DNA of 49,827 nt from Perkinsus olseni (Eukaryota > Perkinsozoa > Perkinsida > Perkinsidae), in the NCBI GenBank assembly GCA_013115135.1, contig JABANP010000407.1:1-49827 (forward strand), read 5' to 3'. Position 1 is the first letter of the stretch; every line of letters begins with the position of its first letter. The position numbers and the translations under genes were made by a program. The notes under the pieces were generated by a model. It did not search any database, was not told the origin of the DNA, and worked only from the letters and a program-made list of their open reading frames with translations. Below are positions 39,458 through 49,827 of the stretch, piece after piece.

Positions 39458-42400
39458 ATGGCATCGGTATCAATCATCAGCCGTTTTGCTGATCTCCTCC
39501 GGTTCCTGTTCAGCGCCAAGGTCCTCGTGGTAAGATTCATCCCAATACGCACTCCCGTCACCACTGCCCTCAGGCTGCGTGCATAGTCGTCGTTACGTAC
39601 TTCGCTCTCTACTACTGGGTCGATCGGGAGAGGAGAAAGAGGGGCAAACAGGGCGAGATGGTTGAACGGAAGCCCTTGCACGCGAACCAAGAGTGAGTCA
39701 GGCTGACCGAGTGACTTCGCCCGAACCTGGTTGGAAGATACGTCGATCCTGAAGGAGAATCTGGTGAAAGTGGGACAGTAGACAAACCACCGTTGACGAG
39801 ACCGAGCGCAGGTGAGAAGGCTTCGTAGTCCAGTGGTAACAGCGCCCATTGGCTCTGGTGTGATATGTGGTTCGATTACCTGGGAGATCACTTTTTGTGT
39901 CAGATAAAGGTCTCGACATGTTCGTAAGCGATACGGACGGCGGTGGTTTCTGCAGCGATGATGAGCCTGACGAGCCGACAAAGGTGAGTGATACCGTACA
40001 GAGCTAGCCCTTTGCACGCGATAGCTGACAGACGATACGCTTGACTGCTAAAAACGTCCGACAGTAAAGTGCGAAAAATAATCATAATCCGCCAGCGTTG
40101 GCCTTTGCATGCGATATTTGACAGTGCATAGACTGCTAAAAACGTCTGAGAGTAAAGTGGGGAAAATAATAATAATAATAATCCGTCAACGTTTACGGTA
40201 TCACCTTGGTATTGTATTTTCGCGTGATGACTCCTGTGAGAACTCCTTTTTAAGATACAAGCAGGCGCAGCTTCCATTATGCCTCAAGACGCTTCATTTA
40301 AGAATGGAATTTTCATTCGGTCAAATTAGAAAGGAAACCTCGTTTTCGAAGAATTCCAAACCACCAAACTTGAGACTAGTGTGATTACTGGTTGAAATTT
40401 CCTGCCTTGAAAACTTTAATCTGACCAAATTTGCTATTGCCATGGCGTTTGAATTGGGATCCTTGGTGTAGGATTGTACTGTTTCTTACACTGCTAAAAG
40501 GGAGTTCGAGGATGGAGCCCGGAGGACCGAGTTCCGAAGGCTGAGTTTCGCTGAGAACTGGTCTCAGTTGCGCGCGGAGTTCCTGAGAAAATGCTCGGCC
40601 TTCTCGATGCTGCCGTCAAGTACGCTGATGGCGGTATTGAAACATGTACAGTTGGTGTCGTTCGAGAAGGGAGAGGAGCTCTTCGAGGAAGGTCGGGATT
40701 CATCGGCTTCTCTCAACCGGTCGGCCCAGGTTCGATCCCCGGGTGCTCCATCTCAGGTACACCACGGGACAGGATACTTATAGTCCACAGTGGAGAGGTG
40801 TCCGTTACTACACGGGGGAAGCATTCTTCATACAAGGTGGGCCGAAGTATTGATCTGATAGACTCAGCCGAAAAAGAGCGATCGTCCCGATTCTTGCACT
40901 GCGGGAGGCCTCTCCCGTATTCCCACCCTCCCGCCTTGACTGTGACGAGCTCGGTGTGGCATCGAGTATCAAGTAGTCAGTCAGTGATTGTGATGACCTA
41001 GTTGAGTAGGTCCCTGCTGGCTGCGCTGCGGTCGGCCTTATGTTTATGTTACTCTCCTTGGATGATGTTACCACCGTACCACACGTCTCCACTGCTGTAG
41101 CGATAACAGGTGAGTCGTCCGACTTGGTGCGCTGTGGGCTGGGGCACCTCCGATGGTAGGGACTTCTTCGGTCCCTCGGACGTTGTAGTGCATCGCATAG
41201 TGGAGCTCGCCGGTATCTTGCTCGCTTCGACCTTAGATACGGTTACTTGCTTGTCGCTTTCCGTGCGTGACATTCGGTTCCTATTGACTGACACTGGGCA
41301 CGCCCGGAGCATGCTCCACCTTTTTCAAATCCTCAACTTGCGCCTACAGCGGATTATTCTTCCGACGCTGACTCGACTATTCGGCCTTACAGATGAGCTG
41401 TACAGGAGGGACTCCAGCGCAGCTCAGCATTTATTCGTAGCAGATGACATGTGCCGGGATCGAACCCGGGACCTTGTGTACTTGTGCAGGTTCCAAAGAA
41501 CGTTCTCGACGCTGGAGATCCAGTCGAGATCGCAACGTATGCCCTGGTGAGTTTCGAGCATCGAAGAAGGAGGCGGCCTTTTATCTCACACTAGCTGCTT
41601 CGACCGTCGAGTGGAGATTACAATAGCTCATGGTCAACCTCAGATACCAGGCGGAGCGGAGCGTGATGAGTTGCGAGAAGAAGTGCGGGAATATCTTCGG
41701 TCGGCGAAGGAAGCAAACAGGGGCATCAAGTAACCTCTTCGAGACACAGTCACACTCGCGGCTGATCCTATCATCGTCCTTGTTATTAACAGGCTCGCCA
41801 CCTTCTCCCAGGGGCGTCATCTGCTGTCTGAGGCCTCTAGCTCTGATGACAGCAGCACGACATCAGCATCATCCTTGGATGCTCCCGAAGGCACGGACGA
41901 TCTACGACCGCAGCGCCGACCGAACGCGGTCTCGAAAAGTAAGCCTACCACGATGCACCATCAGACTGGTTGGATGCGCCTCTTCCGATAGGTTCGCCTT
42001 TGTACGTATTGGTGAGCGGCGAGGTGTCTATGAGGATGACTCCATCTGATGGGGAAACGCGGGAGGTCTACAGGCCGCAGCCTGGAGAGATGTTGTGAGC
42101 TCGTGGACATCAGCACAGCTGTCTTCGCTCAGTTGTTGCTCCTCAGTGGTGTCCTCTCGTCGACCATGGGCGGGTCTACAGCGAACGAGTGGCAGGCAAC
42201 AGCCGCGTCCGAAGTCAGGGCGGTATCGATTCCAGCAGAATTGGTAGGGCCTGCCGAGCTGCCCCGGGCCGGCTTACTGCAGATTGGTTTAGGTTTCTTA
42301 TGTGGGGAGTATCGCACCTACGTGCATGCTTTCCATGTTTGCCGCTACCGCGGGTCGAACCAACGACCTTCTGCATAGAATCGACGCCAGTATTGAGTGG

Positions 42401-45400
42401 AGGCCTCTGGAAGCATCTAAGTGAGCCCACTGCTTTATAGTATGCGAGTAGCGTCCAACGACCATCTTACACCGCATCGCCCCTCGCTCTCGCCGCTGGC
42501 CCTTCCGAGTTGCGCATGATATGGTATTGCTTTTCAGGCACCTCTTCGACGCTGGAGATACTCCCCAAGGCTTTTACATCGTACGCATTTTGCTGATGCA
42601 GCCTCGAGAGGCTCAGCGTCTGCAGCTCAGGTCCTGTCCGGTCGGTTAGTCTCCGTCGGCCCTCCCAAAGTGTCCGAGCGCTACGGCCGTGAGAGGAAGG
42701 TCAGACCGATCGTCCGGACTTACGTTAGAGGGGACGTCATCGGCGAGCGGGAGTGCTTGGCGAGGGAGAAGTGAGCCTCTACGCTGTCCGCCCAGAAAGT
42801 TACTCAACCGAGCTGCAGATACGCTGAGAACGTGGTGGCGGTACGGGACTCGGAGCTCTGTCGGGTGACTGATATGATGCTCAATTTGATGGGTAGGTCT
42901 GTCCGAGGTGCGACCAGCGCATGTTGCGCTACTCAGTCGCTGAGTGCCATCAAGCTTTGCTCAACTTGGCAGCCTGGACGGCGAGTAGGCAGTCTTCGAT
43001 TCTCTCGCCTTTGCCGTCGAGCAACGGTCAATTGAAGCGGCAGCATATGGGGGAGATCGACTTGGGCGTTGGAAGGGCGAAGATCGTGAGGCTGGCTGCA
43101 GCAAGGGGTCATGTACCACTACCCAATCCTCAGACCTCTACTAGACTTCCCGAGACTCTAACAGCGGCTAACCGGACTCCGACCACCATCTGCGTCATGG
43201 GTCTGTCCACTGATGTAAGTGACGCTGGGATTTTATCAGTCAACGTACTCGGTATAGCTCGGCCGAGCACACCACTCAGTGCTGACCACTGTCGTGTTAT
43301 CTTATCATCATCTACTGATCGAATTAGGCCTGAGCTTTGCTACAATCGAACATTCCTGTGCTTCGGAGGTCCGTAGACGAGTGTCTACTCTCAGGTGCCT
43401 CTTCACACGGCCTGTATGTCGATCGTTGACGCTTTGAGGATTGTCGGCATCTCGGCGACACATGTTGATCGGAGTTACATGCAGAGCGGCGAAGATCGAT
43501 GCTTCATGGATACTCGGGACGACGCCATCACCAGCGGCGACGCCGTTGGCCGACAAGCTCTTGTGGATCTCCTGGTGAGTCCTCGCATGTTGCCGGGAGG
43601 CGGGGACCACCTCGGCATATGTTTGACCCTCCTGAAGCTGGAGGATCATTCTCCGGGGCGCTCTGTCCTCTTCGTTTGGGTTCTCTGTCTGCTGAGCTCG
43701 CGACTAGGAAGTTTTCGACATCGTAGTCGAAGTTGTGGCACAGAGAAGATGTGGAGACTCTCTATTATATGGCCGCTCAAGTCCACAACCGTCCCATCCA
43801 TGATGACGGAGAATTGACAGTCGCCGCATTTGAGCTAATGGGAGGGTCCATCCGAGGAGAAACTCAGCGAGCTTGCAGTGGTTTTGACGTGTTTTATGAA
43901 TATCATGGAAAGAGGCGACGCGTCTAGTGTTCGAGGACGAATCTTACCTTGAACCATGAACTTCTCAGGGTCGAAGATACGCTCAGCGTGCGGTCGCGCT
44001 CGGTGAGCTGGAAGAGAGAGTTGACGTGGTGGTGTACGAAGCCGACCCTTGTGGCGATGGGGCTACTATAAGCGAATGGACTAAACTGTGTGCAAGGCAG
44101 GCTGATACGGTGAGAGGGAGAAGGAGATGTTCTCGCGTTTACGACTAATCGACAGAAGTCCGGCTTGCTTTCTCTCTTCGCGATTTACATATCCATTTTG
44201 GAGTTCACAGCAGTGCCCTGCTGGGGCTCCTCGGAAAAGACGGCTCACCGGTGCCTGTCAAGGTGCTGCTCCTGTCTTGGTTCGATGGTGACACCAGCCT
44301 GACCTTCGCTGAGAAGACATGCGTGTCCCCGAACTCAACGACCGAGCTCTTGCTGCTTCACAGGGAGAGCAGGTAAAAGGCTAGTGGCCCGTTTGGGGAG
44401 CATCACGAGCGCTTCAACTTCAGGCGTGAATTCGCCAACACTGCTGCGCCGTATCGAGACATGCTGAAGCCAGGACTACGGAACTACATCAAGCATGCTC
44501 TTAAGGAAGCCGGCCTCGACGAACAGCCAGCCACTAGGAAGTTCATGGAGGTGAAGTGGTCCAGGAAAACCGAGTTGCGCGAAGTTGTGGCGATCAGGCT
44601 CGTCCGTGGCTGAGCGCTTGCCATCACATACGATCGGGTCCGATGGAACACCGAGATTGGGAGAGGATCGCTAGGTGCGTGGCGGATGGTTTTATGCTAC
44701 CATTCCGTGATCAACCTAAAACCTTGACGAAGTCCTCCTTTCAGGATCCTCAGTGGCCGTGCGGTTGCTCTGATGCTCGGCGGCGGTGGAGCGAGAGGTT
44801 GCGCTCATTTAGGAGTAAGTGCAACGAGTGCCGGGCCTCTGTCGAAATTTTCCGGAATTTCTTTCGACGCAGAACTCATGGTCTTGGGAGGAGGTAGCTT
44901 TCTGAGTGCAATTATGAACTACAATGGCGTTGACGTTCTTATCGATATGCTGGTCGTCATTCTCGCCTCACATGCCGGCCACCGCAGGTCCTCCGAGCTC
45001 TGACAGAGCACAACGTACCAGTGGACATGATCGCGGGTGTCAGTATGGGTAGCTTCGTTGCTGCTGTTTTCGCTATGACCGGCAGTTACAAGGCCATGAT
45101 GGAGAGGGTTGCCCAGGTAGGAAGAATCCCACCACCGCCGCACACAGACGTGCTTCCTCAGGTCTTCAGAGACTCTTTATCACTCATGAGCATCCTCACT
45201 GATCTCACTTTCCCATCAACAGCCTACTTCAAGGGCCACCTGCTCAACAACGGCCTTCAGCGGGCCTTCGCCCAGGTCCGAGCGGCTCTCGACAGTGTTG
45301 GTGTAACCGTCGGCTCAGGTCCGTATTGAAGATTTGTGGCTGCCCTTTATTTGCATATCCACCGACATCGTTGGCTTCCGGGAGAGGGTTCACGACTTTG

Positions 45401-46380
45401 GCACGCTCTGGAAGGCCGTGCGCGCCTCGATGAGCTTAGCAGGATTCGTAAGTCAGGAGAATCTTTCGGCTGCGTGGAGGTTCGTGTTCATCCTCAAGAT
45501 TCCCCCAATGCCGGACGAGAATCATCCAGGCAGTCTGCTAGTCGATGGCGCGTATGTGAACAACTTCCCTGTTGAGCATCTTCGAGCCATGGGCGCCAGT
45601 AAGTCTGACGGCAACCCATCCGAGCCATACGGACCGCCGGTATTCCAGGTATAGTGATCAGCGTTGACGTCGCGTCGGAGTTCAATCCGATCCGATCAGA
45701 CTATGGCGATTGCTTATCAGGAGTGCCAGCGCTGGTAAGCTATCGCCGTGTCGATTCATCTTCAGTCAGCGACCATCCTCCAGGTCCGAGCGGCGTCGTC
45801 GTTCGTCGGCGTTGACCGCTGCCCGCGTCGTAAGGGTAATCGCCCGAGCCCGCCATCACTAGGGGACATACAGGAGCGTGAGTATCCGACTATTGGCTGC
45901 ATGGCGCCACTTCCGGATAGGTTTGATGTACATTTCCGACACAGCGAAGAACGCGACCCGTTCGCGCCAGATTGATCTCGCCCTTCGCCCACCGATCGAC
46001 CAGTTCGCCCTTACTGGATTTCCACAAGTATGGCAAAGCCGGCCTCAGTGATTTGTATAGCAGGCTAGTGCAGATACCAAATGATAGCGGACGTTGGCTA
46101 CGAGTACGCGAACCCACTCGTTGAAGTAAGAAGTGACGCTCAACGGCCTCAGTCCAACCTCGGGCGATTTCAGGATTGGTTGCGAAGTGCGCCCGCTGGA
46201 CAGGCCGTTGCTCGCATTGCTAAGCAGAGCAAGGAGCTCGGCGGTCGCCATTACCATGGTCGCGTGCAGAGCGCCAATAAACGTAGGAGGTTCCTGCAGA
46301 GAAGCACGCCCACTGTTTTTGATCAGAACACTCCATCGCCGTTTTGCGCCGTGCCGCAGCTCGACGGGCTCGATCCATAA
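39458..46380 (+). CDS. Neuropathy-target-esterase-type lysophospholipase (PNPLA6/7-like)
   Basis: Long multi-exon gene; this family hydrolyses (lyso)phosphatidylcholine at the ER. Verified N-terminal exons: 39,458-39,529, 39,574-39,692, 39,738-39,811, 39,904-39,983, 40,472-40,691, 40,757-40,836. Domains in order: TM anchor AACIVVVTYFALYYWV followed by basic DRERRKR; acidic linker; cyclic-nucleotide-binding-like domain 1 (FEKGEELFEEG / RDRILIVHSGEVSV); domain 2 (VLDAGDPVEIATYAL, LYVLVSGEVSMRM, about 41,490-42,060); domain 3 (LFDAGDTPQGFYIVR, about 42,543). The patatin domain has ALMLGGGGARGCAHLG (oxyanion loop, from about 44,765), AGVSMGSF (GxSxG nucleophile, about 45,035), IEDLWLPFICISTDI, RASMSLAGF, and DGAYVNNFPVEHLRAMGA (catalytic Asp, about 45,545). 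C-terminal LRPPIDQFA and DVGYEYA match the family. Several middle exons were not resolved. Confidence 0.88.
39812..39903 (+). other. NTE-type gene intron 3 with A- and B-box tRNA-like sequence
   Basis: 92-bp intron, borders fixed by frame (PLTRPSA / DKGLDMFV). It contains TAGTCCAGTGGTAACAGC (A box) and GTGGTTCGATTACC (B box) in tRNA spacing, then CACTTTTT. The stems are degenerate. Almost the whole intron is tRNA-like. Confidence 0.75.
39984..40471 (+). repeat. NTE-type gene intron 4 with diverged tandem duplication
   Basis: 488-bp intron. Two units of about 95 bp start at CCTTTGCACGCGATA (40,009) and CCTTTGCATGCGATA (40,102); both include GACTGCTAAAAACGTC and GAAAATAAT runs. The second has an expanded AAT repeat (40,167-40,181). 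The rest shows nothing. Confidence 0.7.
40692..40756 (+). other. NTE-type gene intron 5 with tRNA 3' end
   Basis: 65-bp intron (GTCGGG...CATCTCAG) inside cyclic-nucleotide-binding domain 1, borders fixed by EELFEEG / TPRDRILIV. 40,726-40,742 is CCAGG-TTCGATC-CCCGG, followed by GTGCTCCA, exactly the layout of a tRNA T-arm plus acceptor strand and discriminator A. The 3' splice site TCTCAG follows immediately. Confidence 0.87.
41437..41489 (+). other. NTE-type gene intron with antisense T-arm
   Basis: 53-bp intron (GTAGCAGATG...TTGTGCAG) joining AAQHLF to VPKNVLDAGDP in phase 0. The minus strand reads CCCGGGTTCGATCCCGG (41,454-41,470), a B box in a perfect stem. Confidence 0.83.
42322..42392 (+). 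other. Probable NTE-type gene intron with antisense B box
   Basis: GTGCATGC...GACGCCAG could be removed as an intron. On the minus strand it contains GTCGTTGGTTCGACCCGCGG, a B-box-like sequence. Exon borders are less certain than for the other T-arm introns. Confidence 0.5.
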
Positions 46381-47381
46381 TTCGGAGATACACCCCTTCC
46401 GAGGGTGATGATGAGCTTTGATCGATGCCATCTTAGTACAGAAACTAGACGATCGTAGAGAAGGGGGACATACCGCTACGAGGATGTTTCCAAGTACCAA
46501 AGCGGCGTTTGTCGTTCGTCAGAGTTGCCTGGATCTCTCTTGAGACGTTGCTGCCCCCTCCACAGCCGATAAATGCGATAGTTATTTTCGTGCAGCTCCT
46601 CGGTGAGTAGAACTCACTGAGGACCCCCTGGTGATGGTCACCTGAGCAAACCCTTCCTGGGTCGGTAGGATGGAGCTTGCCGGTGTCTGGCAAAGACCGT
46701 CCGCTGCAGACATCGCTGGTCACTGGGCCAATGAAGCCATCTTCTCTAGGGCGGTACATCTTTTGCGATCATTAAGTCCTACGGGGTCTGCAATGCCACC
46801 GTCAACGCCACAGTGGCGTTGCCACTCGCGAGCTACTTTTCGTATAACGGACTGCTGCTTGCTTTACGCTCCGCCGTATCCACAATGCCTGGATGTAGAC
46901 GTTACTGGCGGTCGATATCGAACTGAGGTTATCGAAAGAAGGCCAGACCAGCGGCACCCGTCGGGGAAAGGTTTGAAGACCCAGTATGGATCACACTCCG
47001 GCGCCCTTGAGCGACAGGACGTGTGTCTACTGTTCCCGGGCTAGTGCAATCCACAGGAAAACGAGCTTCTCTTCAATATCGACGATGATAGCTGGTCTTT
47101 TGCCCGTCAGATTTAATAACTCGATGAACACGAATCCGCAGTTATCAAATCAAAATCACACAGCAAGGCAGACCAAGGGTAACCTGAAGGGGCAATCGTG
47201 GCAACGATCCCAGTCGTCTCCCTTCAGATGTACTGAGAGACGTGGTGGTTGTCCCATGTACGATTTTCAAGGGGAGCGTCAATCTCGGTCGTCTCCATCA
47301 GTGGTAGACGTTCCTTCATCATCTGAATCGAATTCCTCTCTGAGCATCTCAACTTCTCTGCCTTCGACTGGTATGAGAATC
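46381..47381. other. Interval right of the NTE-type gene
   Basis: About 1 kb. No frame I can support on either strand. It holds the odd palindrome at 46,803-46,825. Confidence 0.4.
46803..46825. repeat. 14-nt inverted triplication footprint (variant)
   Basis: GCCAC a GTGGC gtt GCCAC (46,807-46,825), period 14 with centres of one and three; the outer arms CAACGCCAC/GTGGCGTTG extend the first palindrome. Mirror image of the 5-base variant at 26,164. Confidence 0.82.
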
Positions 47382-47753
47382 TCATCTGCCCTCGGGACGG
47401 TGATGCCCTTGAAGTCCCCATCGGCCAGCCTCAGCTCCTGGGAATTTCTCATGCAACCCTCTGACAAAGTCTTGGTAGCGATCTTCGAAGTCGACGCTCA
47501 GACGCGGGCCATCGCCTCGGATCACGGCTTCTAGGCTTTCGAACGCCGGGCTTCTACTGACCGTTATGTAAACCGCCGGCTCGCCGTTAGTGAATCGAAA
47601 GTCGTACGTTACTTCAATGCCGTGTCCGAGGATGCCACCGTACATGCTATACATGAGAGAACTCAAGGTTTCCGAATTGTGGAGGATCCCGCCGTAGTTG
47701 AGAAGGATCAACGCGCAGGAGAGGAGCCCTTTAAACGCTCTGGTTAGTGTCAT
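47382..47753 (-). CDS. Secreted protein, unknown, possible frameshift at 3' end
   Basis: ATG 47,753; N terminus MTLTRAFKGLLSCALILLNY is a signal peptide or anchor. The following 100 residues (GHGIEVTYDFRFTNGEPAVY, RLSVDFEDRYQDFVRGLHEK) are well-composed protein with no recognised family. After HEKFP the frame runs to a stop at 47,382 through poor sequence. One base shifted, the adjacent frame gives ELRLADGDFKGITVPRADEI and an acidic tail ending near 47,280. Dropping one C of a CCC run near 47,453 would join them, so either a frameshift mutation, a sequence error or a short unseen intron is present. Confidence 0.55.
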   Translation of the reverse strand: MTLTRAFKGLLSCALILLNYGGILHNSETLSSLMYSMYGGILGHGIEVTYDFRFTNGEPAVYITVSRSPAFESLEAVIRGDGPRLSVDFEDRYQDFVRGLHEKFPGAEAGRWGLQGHHRPEGR

Positions 47754-49139
47754 GTTGTGTTGGCAGATTGCGAACTACTCGTGGATGGTGAGGGAAGTGA
47801 AGATAAAAACCCTGAGGCCCCAGCGGGGAATTTCGTATGGCTCGAAACAGTAACTTGTGGAAGTGTGCTGAGTGCCCGAAGAATGGGTTTTACCTGAGGG
47901 GAGTTAGATGCTCCGGTCAGTTTGGTCCATCCGGTGTGACATCATCTGAGCCATTTGAGCAACTCGACACTCTGCTCGCACAGCAGCATTGAATCTGAGT
48001 AAACGGTTCACTCAGATTCAGTGCTGGTGTGCAGGCGAAGATTGCTGCATTTTTGGACTTTGCACTCGCACTCACAGCTGGAGAAGCGCACGCAGTCTTG
48101 GCAAGCGTGATCATAACGTGCCCTGATGACTTCACTGACGGGCGCCCAACACGATTAAACATTCTGAGGTCCACGGCAGTTCTAGCGGACTGGGTGAGAT
48201 GCATAGAAGGCGTTCCGGGTCGGCTCGAACCGAACGTCCTTGGAACCCTCCCAGGGCTGTCAACACAGCGTACCTGATATCCCAGTAGTGGATGAAGATA
48301 GCATCGAGCTATTTAAGTGACCGAGTTTTCGTCATTCTCCTCTGAGCGCGGACATCACCTCAACACTCAACTTCAAGTAAATGAAACCTCTTACTGCGGG
48401 GACTGGGAGAAAGGGACGGTTATGGCACACCTGAACAGGGCATGTGTCACGTGCCTCTGTTGAGGACGACAGGCAAAGGAGCAACGCCGGCCCGTCTGCC
48501 ATCGCACCGGAGTGCTGGGCGTGCGAACACGCATGCACCCCAACACTGGACTCGTCCAGCCTGGGAACCCTTGATGCCAGGGCTACCATGGCTCACCCGC
48601 AGACTCGGTTTAGGTTGAGGGTGGGAGGGTTGAATTCCACCCGGGAAGGCGACGGGCAGGTCACGCGGAATGACGCAGACGCGCTCACGCCGACGTAGCA
48701 TAGAGAAACTGAGAAGAGAGGCAGTTGGAAGGTGGTCCACGCGTCTCCGCAGGACCACTCCTCGCGACTGCGGTGCACAAATTACCACTCCAGGAGTCGG
48801 TGATCGTAACGCAGCTAGAACTAGTATCGTCATCGGAAACGACTAGCTTGAGTAGTGCAGGATTGTGTGACTACGTCCCCTGCCGCGATGGTTTCACCCT
48901 CAGTAAAGCCTGCGGCCTTCCTTGCACAAGAATGACAGCTTTAGCTGAAGTTAATCAGGCGAAAATCAGCGCCTCGGTCGTCCTCCTCGACTAGGTGGAA
49001 TCGATTGTGGTGGATGGTACACACTGTGGGTCCCACACGTCGTTTCAAGAGGATGGGCGAGTGAACGATACAGTCGACCTTTGCATGACTTCAGAAGTGC
49101 TGACTACTCGGACATTGGAGTTTCACCCGTGTTGTGTGA

Positions 49140-49813
49140 AACGCTAGTGTGAAACGCATAATGCATAACGCAACGCGAAATAGACGATTTTAGAGCTCAA
49201 AACGCGAAAAACGCGTAGGCGTTAAACATACCGTCATCCATAACGCGTTGACATAACGCGCGAGAGGCAAAACACAATAAACAGCACAACAAGAAATTTA
49301 GACGATAGAAACCAAGCGGCAGGCCCAATCCCAGTTTGCTGATGATAGAGGAAATCGAAGTTAATTCAAATTCTACAAGCGCAAACCATCTTCGGGGGCT
49401 TACTCCCAGCTCTGTGCACATGGCCTTTAGCTCTTGTGTATAGAATATCGGAGCGTTTCAAAACCCGAACGCTCGCTCTACTATACTCCTCACGCTCGCG
49501 TGTCTGGCATTGAACATAAGCTGCTGCTGTTGGCACCTTTGTGAGGTGTGATGAGGTCTGTTGGTTGCGTTCGTGCAGTTAACTTAACTGAGTTAAGTCC
49601 CGTGATGATGAGTGATTCTCGCGTTGGGTTGTGTTTTACGCGTTTAACGCTACGCGTAACGCGGTAAACACGTTATGACGCGTTATCGCGTTAGAGTTTT
49701 TCGCGATATTGCGTTTCACGCGTGCGTTATGACGCGAAGTGTTATCTCACACAACATATCGCGTTTTTCGCGTAAAACACTTTGCGTAAAACTGTTTTTA
49801 CGCGTAAAAACAG
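49140..49813. repeat. ACGCG-rich interspersed repeats and palindromes
   Basis: Dense ACGCG, ACGCGT, AACGCG and TTATGACGCG motifs, strongest from 49,615 to the end, with GTGTGAAACGC repeats at the left. A perfect 22-bp palindrome centred on ACGCGT lies at 49,792-49,813 (arms CTGTTTTTACG and its complement). Not a simple tandem array and not telomere-like. Nearby genes on the right are outside the window. Confidence 0.7.
49577..49596. repeat. 14-nt inverted triplication footprint
   Basis: AGTTAA c TTAACT g AGTTAA, exact arms and period 14. Confidence 0.88.
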
Positions 49814-49827
49814 GTGAAACTCCATTG

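Larger units (their letters stand above)
47754..49827. other. Gene-poor right end
   Basis: No supported gene. Short frames at 48,029-48,277 (+) and 49,197-49,421 (-; hydrophobic LPLGFYRLNFLLCCLLCF) are unsupported. An inverted repeat with 11-bp arms TGAATCTGAGT/ACTCAGATTCA lies at 47,991-48,021. The last 700 bp are ACGCG-rich. Confidence 0.45.

Noticed and set aside
39812..39903. Functional tRNA gene
   Set aside because: A and B boxes are present but acceptor and T stems do not pair; borders coincide with a frame-supported intron.
39454..40017. 187-codon minus-strand ORF
   Set aside because: Antisense to the verified N-terminal exons of the NTE-type gene, which join in frame over 345 nt.
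46045..46500. 151-codon minus-strand ORF
   Set aside because: Overlaps the C-terminal exon of the NTE-type gene on the other strand; no recognisable composition or start context.
49140..49827. Telomeric or subtelomeric repeat array
   Set aside because: No regular unit and no G-rich telomere-type motif; only irregular ACGCG-rich sequence.

Overview
The window is nuclear DNA of a protist with intron-dense genes. Almost all introns that can be checked by reading frame are GT-AG, and most are only 45-90 bp. Protein family content, very short introns and roughly even base composition suggest an alveolate of the Perkinsus type; this is an inference, not something a marker gene in the window proves.

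Layout. A large direct segmental duplication takes up the left half: copy 1 runs from the window edge to about 10,696, and copy 2 from about 13,310 to 27,634. Each copy carries a class II histone deacetylase gene, an inositol polyphosphate kinase gene and the 5' part of a polytopic membrane protein gene. Copy 1 is decaying: the deacetylase has frame-changing indels, a kinase exon is split by a 1.64-kb minisatellite, and the membrane protein gene is cut off at the duplication edge. In copy 2 the kinase gene holds a 5.6-kb tyrosine-recombinase (Ngaro/PAT-like, DIRS-group) retrotransposon, antisense inside an intron. The spacer between the copies (10,697-13,309) holds a secreted-protein gene on the minus strand, inverted 20-bp repeat arrays and a dense cluster of hairpins.

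Right of the duplication, all on the plus strand: the rest of the membrane protein gene; a 181-aa unknown protein; an intact 10-exon bifunctional methylene-THF dehydrogenase/cyclohydrolase (297 aa); two tandem intronless paralogues of unknown function; an intact 7-exon mitochondrial ribosomal protein uS11 (195 aa); a coiled-coil protein that may be a nucleoporin of the Nup62/Nup58 type; and a long neuropathy-target-esterase-type phospholipase (TM anchor, cyclic-nucleotide-binding domains, patatin domain). A small secreted-protein ORF on the minus strand follows, and the last kilobase is rich in ACGCG motifs.

Two patterns cut across the genes. First, the two copies of the duplication repeatedly differ by insertions of exactly 14 nt that turn a hexamer X into X-n-X'-m-X (X' is the reverse complement, n and m single bases). 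The same footprint occurs elsewhere in the window, including inside a tRNA-like sequence. Second, several introns carry tRNA T-arm/B-box sequences, in either orientation, and three of the sense ones share the same spacing from the T-loop to a CAT triplet, followed in two of them directly by the 3' splice site. I regard both as candidates for undescribed processes.
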